Source of the DNA: Zingiber officinale
Taxonomy: Eukaryota > Streptophyta > Magnoliopsida > Zingiberales > Zingiberaceae
Direction of reading: 5' to 3'
Assembly (NCBI RefSeq): GCF_018446385.1
Contig: NC_056004.1
Span: forward strand, 27,038,492 to 27,102,491
DNA length: 64,000 bases
The notes under the pieces are model-generated. The model was not told where the DNA came from. It made no database searches and saw only the letters and a program-made list of their open reading frames with translations. Shown here piece after piece: positions 55,901 to 64,000 of the stretch. The position numbers and the translations under genes were made by a program. The first letter of the stretch is position 1; each line of letters opens with the position of its first letter.

Positions 55901-58900
55901 TCACAGTTTGGCATAACCAAATCAACGTGTTTCTTCCTATATTTTGGCAGATATTATACAAGTTGTTTGTTATAAATGCCGGTAGTGGTTTCAGATTACT
56001 TTGGAATACTATAAAGGGCATAATTGATCCACGAACAGCAGCCAAGATTGTGGTAGTCTGTTGATGTATAAAACCTATAATCTTATGCACCAAGTTTACA
56101 CTTTCATCTAATTTTGCAGGTGTTAGGAGAACGATATCAAAATACGTTACTTGAATGCATTGAGATGAGGTTTACATATTCATTTTTTGTGAATTTAGTC
56201 ATGCCTACAAAAGGCCCTGTGGTTTGATGATCTCAACTATTGCTATCTACTTCCTTGTTATTGATGACAGTGAACTACCTGAGTTTCTTGGTGGATCTTG
56301 CACTTGTTCTGATAAGGGTGGATGTCTTCGATCCAATAGAGGACCATGGAGTGAGCCTGAGATTATAAATGTCAGCATAGAAATTTTTCTATTTGTCTTT
56401 AAGTTAGAAGAATAAATTTCTTATGCTCAGTCTTCAATGTTGCTTTATTTTATTCCAGTTAGTTCAGGAAGCCAAACAGATGAGTCCAAGTAGCAGAGGT
56501 AATGTATTGTATGGTGAGAAATTGAATCAGCAGGTTAGGAACTATGTTATCTTAGGCGGGGTATAAATTCCATTCTTATAGGCAGATCAGCTATGTTAAT
56601 TTTGAAGGATGTAATCATAATTGCAGGTGAGAATGTTTAAAAAGTCCAACATGAATGAGAAGTCATATAAAGAATCAGTCTCTCATACTGGATCCGTTCT
56701 ACAATTTGCTACCCAGTCAACTCCGGTTCATGAAAATGTTAGTTATCTTTAACCAGCTCTCTGCATTCTATGATTGCATTGATTGTTTATGTCTGAAATT
56801 CTAACTTCTGCATGCAATTGTTTAGCTAACATAAACATGTGTACTACAAGTAACAAAGGCAAAGTTAATGCTGCACTAAACATTTGTGTACTTAAGCATC
56901 ATAAAGGATTTTTTTTTCATGTGGTAACAGTTTGATGGACGTTTATGTGCTTGTTCCTGACCGTTTCAATTTTTGAATCATCTCTATGATAGACGCCCAA
57001 GCTTAAAAGAAGTTCAATGTTTATAATCCAGGTGTTTCTAACTAGAAAGTTACCAATAGTTTATGCTTTTCCATCTTTCTGCTCCTTCAAAGAATTTGGT
57101 TGAACTTAAATCTAGCGTCCTTTGTTTAATCATTTCTTTCCATTATCTCTAACAATAGTAAGATGCTTAAGGAGAAGACTACAATTAACAAGTAACTAGG
57201 CTCTTAGCTTCAGGATCTAATCCGTGTGTGGCTGTGTGTGACATGACATGACAGCCCAGTATTACCACCATTGTAGTAAAGTGGTATCAGCAAGAGTGCA
57301 ATCAGTATCATGAACATCATCTGATTGTTAGAATAGAAGGTTGAAATTGTCAAAGACTCAAATATAAATATGTAGGGATCTAACTACGAATTTATTCTCC
57401 ATGGCTGTTTAGTAGAGTTACAATAAAGTATTATATATATATAATACTAGAAAACCATAGTTTCTAGGTTGAGTGTAGAGGTCAAACATAGGACAATGAA
57501 ACAATTTTATAATACTTAAATTGCCGTTTATTTTGTCTCAATTTTAGTAAATATATAAAGATCTATTCTCACTTCATTAAGATTATTTCCTAGCTTTAAA
57601 TAATCAACAAAGCTCACTAAAATGTGAGTGAAGGTTTCTCTAGTGCTATTCGAAGGTGTCAGGCATCAATTCTAGTAATAATTAATTCCCGGGCAGAAAG
57701 TTAGTTGAGTCTTAATGATCTTGATAATGAAACTAAGTTAACGCGGATGCTTATTTGTTGGTAGTTGCTATCTACAAGGATCACCTGTCCATTAACTATT
57801 ATTCAAAAATTCACTTTAGAAAACTTTCTTGGATATATATTTTTTTTATCTTTGCACTGGGAGGAGTGTTTTGGCTTTTATCCTGCTAGGGAGAATAAAG
57901 GGATGTATGTGTGATCCGCAGAATCGAGAGAGTAAATGCTGCTGCAAGTCTATAACAATATAAAGACCTCAATGAAACCATTGTATTTGGAAGAGTAGCC
58001 TTGTATTTTGAAACACCATGCACAAACCTAAAGAGATTCACATTTTCTGAAACCTCTAGTTGTCAGATTATCTATGAATTTTATATTCCAACAGAACTAC
58101 TGACTTGGAGACGACAATATATGATGCGATAGTAGAGCCATTTGTTCACGGTCATCTGTGAATTGAATCCCTTTGACCCTTTGCTGCTACAAAATAATCA
58201 ACTCAATTCCAACTCTAGAAGCATCAATAACATTTGGTGCCTCTCAAGAGAGTTTTTTTCCCCTTCTAATGTCAATCTCAATGTTCGTTCCTCTGGATTT
58301 CCTACTCCTTTCCTGAGTTTCTCCAACCAGTATCCAGCTTTTAAAATTCTTTATTCTTTTTTTTTTATTTTTTTAAAACTCTTTATTGCTGGTACTTGAT
58401 GTAGAAGCTATCTTGCATTAATGCCTGATGCCAAAATTTAAACAAATATTTAATATCAGTGAGATGGCAGTAAAATAAGTCATGTCATGTGACTACAGAG
58501 TGATGCATTAAATAAGGAATTATTAGTTTATGGGTCTTATTTTCTCGATGTGCACATGATTATTAATGCTAAAGTTCTACAAATTATTATTTCACTCTGT
58601 CATTGTCGCCAGGGCATAGAAAACGAGATACGTGAAGACGTTCCTTCCGACAACTCAGATGGTGAAACAATAATGTGTGATAAATTTGAAGGTACATCAT
58701 TTTTCACTCTGATGAACATTGTTTTCATCCCGATGTTTGTAGGTTTAATTCTTTGAAGTTTCATTGATATTTGTCAAATGCTTTTTATGTTGCATACTGG
58801 TCACAGATTAGTGTATGCTTTGCAAGTATCTTTCACCTCGTGCTTGGTGACTATTAAAAGCTAATCACGCTATCAGTTTTGGTTCTTGGTGACTATGCAC

Positions 58901-60244
58901 TTATACATTGGCTACTCATGGATATGGTCAAATCTAGGGCTAGTGTTTTGACTAGGTAGTGCTTGAACCCTCTACAACAACAATAAGAATATGCTCTGAG
59001 TCACATCTATCCAAAGTCAACTACATGCATTTTATCTCTATGTGGCAATATGCGGCTACATCAAGGGTGCATAAAAAATTACATAGAATAACAATAAACT
59101 GCAGATGATGCACAAATAATCATTTGAAGAATTATTATAGTGGATATTTTTTTTTTAAAAAAAAAGAAAAGTTGTTCATTGAATATCAATAAACTACCGG
59201 AGTGCACATATGATTTACCCTTACTAAATAATTGAAATTCTGCATATGATAGTGAATTACACACGGGTTCTTTAATTGATAATCTACTAGCTATAAGTAT
59301 TATTTGTTGATATAAATATTTAATATAAAATTTAAATTGTTAAAATATTTTTGATAATTGTTAGTTTGCTAAACCTAAATCGTATCTATATATATTTTCC
59401 TAGCATATCTACCCATATTTCAAGTCTCTTTGCTAGAGATGTGAGCTTTACAGCTACGCAATTTTAAGTTTGTTTCTGGCATTGCATCTTATTTCTCTTG
59501 ATAAAAAATTTTCTGTGGCAATATGTATAACCAATGAACTTTTTGCAGATTGCTTGATAAACGATTCCAACCCAAAGTCTTCATTATCAAAATTCCTTGC
59601 GCTAGCGATGGGAGCTGTTGGCAATTTCGTTATGAAATTGCTTGCCATTTTCTTTTTGTTCTTTGGGTTGAAAAATGGACGTTTCGGCAATAGAAATGTC
59701 CAGTCATCGGGTCATCATGGGATAGAGCCAACCAATGAGAATTCCATGAACAACTTGATTTATCACGATGCCGCAGAAGAAGACCCTATCCTACCGTGCA
59801 TGGAGAAATTCCAGAAGCTTGATCAATTAATTGACTTAGACATGGAACCTATGGGGATTTCTGAAGAAAATGGTGGCGTTTTTGTAGATTCACCAAATAG
59901 TTTGGAATCTCTAAAGCATGAGTTACTGGAAGAAAACAATGTGAGTGCTTTTTAGTTGTTATTTGAGAAGTACATCTTGGCAGACTATTATGGATTTTTG
60001 CAGGTTACACGAGAGACCTCAGAAAAGCAAATTCAAGTTTCAGATGCAAGAATCACAGGAGACATCAACAGACGTTCCAGTAGAAGAAGGTTCCTTTTAG
60101 CTTTGATAATGTCCTAAAATGAGCATTAGGCTGACACTTTTCCTTTCTGATGATCTCGCTTTGCTGATTTATATATGCAGAGCAAGTCTTTCTAAATTGA
60201 GGAGCACAATTAGTTCTTGGAGGATGACTTACAGATGTTCTTGA
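49911..60244 (+). CDS. SFH: Sec14-like phosphatidylinositol transfer protein (13 coding exons, 573 aa)
   Basis: Binds and presents phosphatidylinositol/phosphatidylcholine to lipid kinases at membranes (SFH family). Exons: 49911-50128, 54619-54718, 55429-55695, 55784-55861, 55951-56052, 56120-56169, 56271-56370, 56459-56533, 56627-56737, 58613-58691, 59549-59940, 60004-60089, 60181-60244; all GT-AG and phase-consistent. Order: acidic run (residues 35-43), CRAL-TRIO N domain (about 45-105, [27 protein letters not shown]), Sec14 lipid-binding lobe (about 107-285; [42 protein letters not shown]). Then comes a low-complexity linker and a hydrophobic segment (about 409-434, [11 protein letters not shown]) like that of SFH proteins, and a basic C-terminus. 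The C-terminal nodulin coiled coil of long SFH proteins is not evident. The start is the first ATG in frame with the conserved domain. The 4.5-kb first intron contains repeats. Confidence 0.9.
52670..53150. repeat. GGGTTGGG/CCCAACCC-rich repeat block in the intron
   Basis: Contains GGGTTGGGTTGGG immediately followed by CCCCAACCCAACCC (52,766-52,806), repeated GTGAGCCC, and later CCCAACCCGATGGACCCAACCC. The block is flanked by variant direct repeats (AGCCATTCTTGGGAATG and AACCATACTCGGATAAGG). It looks like a degraded transposon, class unknown. Confidence 0.4.
54046..54084 (+). repeat. SINE-like short repeat fragment
   Basis: CAACAACAACAACAACCAAG followed by CCTTATCCGACTAGGG. I know this phrase as a dispersed plant short repeat (typical form ...CCTTATCCCACTAGG...). 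Only the fragment is present, with no A or B box. Confidence 0.35.
56738..58612 (+). other. Intron 9 of the Sec14-like gene
   Basis: 1.9 kb, AT-rich, donor GTTAGT and acceptor GTCGCCAG. No gene or classified repeat seen. Confidence 0.6.
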
Positions 60245-61030
60245 ACAAATAGACGAATGAATATTGAAGAGGATGAGACCATTGTAATACGTGCTCTTAC
60301 ACCTGTAATGTAAACTGATCCAATGCTTTAAATATACATCTTGGCCAACGACACTGAAGTGTCATTTTATCAGGGGAAAATGGGTCTCCAGTTCTCCATT
60401 TTCATTTGATAAATGGTTATTCAATATATTTTCTGATAATTTTTAAAAAATTATTTTTCGTATTATAAGAATTAAGTTAAGTTGGTAATTTTTTTTCTTT
60501 GAAAAGATAAGTTTGAAACAGTAAACAAGAAAAATTATTGATTATAAACATCTGCCTACTCATACACCATTGGATATTGCTACTAGAATTTTCTCCCTTC
60601 TACAAATATAGGTAAAAGGAAAGTTAATGCATTATCTATCTTTTGTTCTTATCGTGTTGAAGAGACTGTGACAAATCATTTCTTTAAGAGTATAATCTAT
60701 GTATGATATACAATCTTTAAATCCTTGATATGAATTAAGGAATTCAAAATAAAAAGGATTATGAAAATATAAGTCGCATCAGCATTACCGATTAATAGTC
60801 GATCGATGATAACCAGGGCAAATCTTCCCTCACTAACTTCTCTTTGTTTTTCACTCTCCTGCACATCCAAGACTCACTCTCTAGTGGCTAGTGCAATGCT
60901 CTGCTCTCTTGTTGCCTTCAACTCACGCCACGGAAATCTCTAAGCCAATTAATTAAACAATTACGAGCCGCAAATGCCCTCGCCATCATCTCAAATCCAA
61001 TCAATTAAATTAATCCACCGCTGGAGAACA
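60245..61030. other. 3' flank of the Sec14-like gene and promoter of the next gene
   Basis: The 3' UTR probably ends before about 60,450. The remainder is AT-rich intergenic DNA. No gene seen. Confidence 0.5.
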
Positions 61031-61040
61031 CTATAAATAG
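61031..61040 (+). promoter_or_regulatory. TATA box of the small gene
   Basis: CTATAAATAG, a near-perfect plant TATA box, 82 bp upstream of the start codon. It predicts transcription start near 61,065 and a 5' leader of about 50 nt. Confidence 0.7.
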
Positions 61041-61112
61041 CATCCGAGGCCAGAAACCAAAACATCGTCGAAACACAGAGGCCGAGCGGCGGCAGAAGCA
61101 GCGCCCGCAGAG

Positions 61113-61433
61113 ATGATGGCCGCCGGAGCAAACTCGCTGCTCCGTTGCATCTTCGAGGGCTGCATCCAGGCCAGGTGCTCCGACATCGACCAGCGCCCCT
61201 ACCACCGTAACTGCAAGTGCGCGCTGCACCGCCGCCGATTCGCCAACCCCGGCCCGCGCCCCAACATTTCCTACCCGACTCGACGACCACGCCGCCTCCG
61301 CCACGGCCTCAGCTTGGCGGCTGACTCCGCCAGCCCGGATCTTCTCCTGGACGGCGAGAGAAGCCGCCGCCATCGACCCGTGGAGGCGGCCGAGGATATC
61401 ATCGATTTCAGTTCGTGGGAAGCAGTGCCTTAG
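61113..61433 (+). CDS. Short conserved plant protein of unknown function (106 aa, single exon)
   Basis: The frame MMAAGANSLLRCIFEGCIQA... has no intron. Its pattern of an N-terminal LLRCIFEGCI helix, then RPYHRNCKCALH and NISYPTRR, fits a small angiosperm family whose members carry YHRNCxCALH; the role of that family is not known to me. It is rich in Arg (over 15%), and the conserved cysteines and histidines hint at metal binding (speculative). There is no signal peptide or membrane segment. The start could be either of the two adjacent ATGs; the second (61,116) has the better context (ATGATGGCC). A good TATA box precedes it, and the high GC matches other intronless plant genes. Confidence 0.75.
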   Translation: MMAAGANSLLRCIFEGCIQARCSDIDQRPYHRNCKCALHRRRFANPGPRPNISYPTRRPRRLRHGLSLAADSASPDLLLDGERSRRHRPVEAAEDIIDFSSWEAVP

Positions 61434-63040
61434 TTCGTACGATTGAATGCGCGCGTTTGATTTGTATTCCTGCACTTGTCCTTTGAGTTTACTTAGTCGA
61501 TTCAGAAACGAAAATAAACGAGAGAGCCGCCCGGAGAGTTGAGATGGCGGTGCCCGAGTGAAAAATGGAGTTTGAGAAATATTGTTTCCCATGTTTCTGT
61601 ATGAGAATTTCATCTCCAAATTGAATACCAGAGTCTTTCTTACTATCAAAGTGGCAAAGTCCAGCCACGAGGAAGGCATGCTCGGACAATCTTATTACTA
61701 TCATGCATAATTTAAAGCAGTACTATAGTACGTACGTCATTTTAGAAATGACGATAGAAATATACAAAATATACAACTGTAAAAATGGTAAATAAGATCA
61801 ATAAATAATAGTAACTTTTTAAAGTTGGTATCCAATTTCTAACTTGTGCCAATTAATTCAATCTAGTCCTACTAAAATTTCTTATCGGCCGCTAAAATAA
61901 ATTAAGAAGTGATCTTAACGGATGGTTCATCAACCTAACATTTTTAGGTTAATCATCCATTAAAAAAAATTTATCCGTTAATTCACTACTCGCGATTCTT
62001 AGATACTTAAAAAATTAAAAAGACATCCTTCGTTACATCATTCAAAACAAAAGAAGCTAATTCATAGAATTTACAACTCTTTCTTCGCAACAAAGATGCT
62101 AATGTTATTCTCCTATACTGGTTATTATCCTCGAGAGTAGAGTTCCTCCTTCATGCCACTTAATCTGATGAGTTGGTGAAAAGTAATTGTCAAGGAGAAG
62201 ATTGCAAGTGACATAATAGTGAGGGGGTTATGAAAAAGAGTCTACAAGCACTCATCAAAAGATTAGAATAAGTGTTGAGTTTGAACTCGAGGTGATCACT
62301 TCAACACTCAAGTTAGCACCGAGGTTAGGAGAAAATGAAAGTGGTGGAGTAGAGGAGTCCAGATAATTGTGGGTGCATATATGCACTCGTGAGAGAGAAC
62401 AACCTTTTATAGAGTTATAACTATACCTTTGCGTTCTCCATGTATTTCGAGATTACTATAATAAATTTGACTTTTCGTAGCATGTATCTCATGTTGCACA
62501 ACTTCAAGTTGTTAAAAGTCATAAAACATTGACAGTGCGCATTGCGTGCTGTTGTTAATTGCATTTGCAGCGCGCAATTGAGCATTGCAAATGCTATTAT
62601 CTGAAGAGAATGATTGAGCACTGCGGATGCATTAACCACACCACCTAGCCACACACTGCGAATAATAACATCCACAGTAGCATATGCGCGTTGTAAATAA
62701 TAACATCCGCAATGCTCAATCGCACGTTGTTGTTAGGGTATGATAGTAACCTCATACACTTACAATCTTATATACACATACCATACAATTATAATACCAT
62801 AGATAATGTAACCATCAACACCACACTTTATCAAAATAATAATTCACCTAATAAGAGAAAATAATCCAAACTAGTCATATAAATTCACTTAATAATATGA
62901 TTTCTTTCTTCAAAAAGTATATGATAAAATCAGTAACTTAGTCACAAAACACTATGAACTTAGATAATCAACCAATTGTACTTTCTATTACATATTTAAG
63001 AAAAAATATTTCATAATTCGATCGAATTATGCCCACTTTT
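61434..63040. other. Intergenic AT-rich DNA
   Basis: No gene seen. At 62,530-62,745 there are repeated GCATTGC/GCAATGC words and two copies of AATAATAACATCC (62,660 and 62,698), suggesting an old inverted-repeat element of unknown class. Confidence 0.5.
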
Positions 63041-63673
63041 TTCACTGATCTTGTCTGGAATCTGAGTCAGATGGATCGCCGGGTGAGGTGGATGAAATGT
63101 TGACCGAGTCGCGATGTCTCAGAAGGGGGGGGTGTGCTAAGATGACTTCCGTGTTGACCAAGTCTTCAGAAGTCTTCTGGTCAATGCTACCTGCAGCTAG
63201 CGACTGGGTCGCCTCGATCCCTGGTACCCCGAGGCTCGAGGAGGATCCAACAAATAGATAAATAACATGCTAATAATATAATAATAAAATAAATGAGGTG
63301 CGAGTACGGAAAATGTACCCTGGCCCAGGGGGGCACATTCGGATGGGATGCTGCTCAAGTTGTCGCAACTCGGAAGGGTAGATGAATGTGTCGGACGAGG
63401 AGCTGGATTTGACGACGCGGAGCCGAACACGGTGGCACGAAATCGGATGTGACCTCGGCACGCAGGCCGAGATAAGACATCGGTACGTAGGCCGAGATAC
63501 AAATATCGACGCGTAGGCCGGAATACAAATATCAACACGCAGGACTGATAATAATAGCGGCACAAAGACCAACAAATGACACACAAACCAGCTTAGTGCG
63601 AAGGTCAAAACACAGCATACAGGACAATTCGACGTGAAGGTCGGAACACAATGGAAGTGGAGACAGTCGTATC
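63041..63673. mobile_element. Unclassified LTR-retrotransposon fragment
   Basis: GC-richer than its surroundings, with an LTR-like end on the minus strand (TGTTGGATCCTCCTCGAG at 63,252) and no intact frame. The tandem repeat at 63,451-63,560 lies inside it. The retroelement assignment rests on composition and the TGTTGG end only. Confidence 0.35.
63451..63560 (+). repeat. 26-bp tandem repeat, about four units
   Basis: Units start at about 63,451, 63,479, 63,505 and 63,531 and follow the pattern CGRYRCGYAGGCCGAGATAC then AAATAT or similar; the last unit is degenerate. No coding potential is expected. Confidence 0.6.
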
Positions 63674-64000
63674 TGTTAGAGTGTATACTAAAAGTCTAGC
63701 TTTTTGTATAAATATTTATTTTAAAATAAGAATCGCATTGGTCAAATGTCTACATTTATGCTAAGTGTAGTTGTCTATTTAATTTATATTGTAGATAACA
63801 TGGTGTGAGGAGACACACAGAAGATCATGTTATCAGATCCTTATAAATTATAAATAGTAGCTCACAACCAAGATGGAATGAGACAAACCATTGGAGTGGT
63901 TGTAATGTAATTTGGTATTAATTTATCTTGACTATAATATTACACTAATACACTATGAGTGTATTGAGTAGGACCATTTGAGGTTGTTCTTTTTATACTG
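63674..64000 (+). mobile_element. 5' part of an LTR, same family as the solo LTR at 3,982; runs off the window
   Basis: Begins TGTTAGAGTGTATACTAAAA and follows 3,982-4,310 base for base with scattered differences (shared CTAGCTTTTTGTAT, AGAAGATCATGTTATCAG and TAAATAGTAGCTCACAACCA). The window ends before its 3' end, so a full element and a solo LTR cannot be told apart. Confidence 0.85.

Overview
This is plant nuclear DNA: intron-rich genes with GT-AG splice sites, plant-specific protein families, and dense nested transposable elements (LTR retrotransposons, CACTA, Harbinger/Tourist, Mutator). The protein families are found across flowering plants. The style of the repeats suggests a monocot, possibly Zingiberales, but that is an impression and not something the window proves.

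Layout. 1-15,590 is a transposon graveyard. A CACTA end (to 2,491) abuts a minus-strand Ty3/gypsy element whose gag is split by a solo LTR (3,982-7,488, target duplication GAAAT). That LTR is itself split by a Tourist/Harbinger-like element (5,349-6,462, TTA duplication). Next come reiterated LTR-like DNA and an ATG/TTATG-rich minisatellite (8,564-9,850), a second probable CACTA end (about 10,800), AT-rich DNA, and a deleted minus-strand Ty1/copia element with one complete and one truncated LTR (12,243-15,590).

15,591-31,855 is genic. A peroxisomal copper amine oxidase gene (plus strand, 17,188-26,430, 12 coding exons, 776 aa) faces, tail to tail, an XBAT32-type ankyrin-repeat RING E3 ligase gene (minus strand, 30,172-27,316, 10 coding exons, 444 aa). 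The last oxidase intron carries a gypsy-type LTR with a foldback MITE inside it.

31,865-49,052 is the most unusual part: two near-identical 7.7-kb Mutator-like elements (MULEs) in head-to-tail tandem, only 5 bp apart. Each has terminal inverted repeats of about 0.95 kb, a broken FAR1/MULE-type transposase gene on the minus strand, a small GRF zinc-finger ORF on the plus strand, and gene-like fragments including a WG/GW-rich stretch. The first copy also holds a 1,365-bp Harbinger element; the second copy preserves the empty site. A 171-bp MITE with similar termini lies on each side of the pair.

49,053-64,000 is genic again: a Sec14-like phosphatidylinositol-transfer protein gene (49,911-60,244, 13 coding exons, 573 aa, 4.5-kb first intron), a short conserved plant gene of unknown function with a clear TATA box (61,113-61,433), then repeat-rich DNA with a 26-bp tandem repeat. 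At the right edge is the start of another LTR of the same family as the solo LTR at 3,982.

The three large genes share no evident pathway: peroxisomal polyamine oxidation, ubiquitin ligation (known for ethylene-biosynthesis control in Arabidopsis) and lipid signalling. Exon limits come from reading splice signals and frame by eye; no alignment or transcript data were used.
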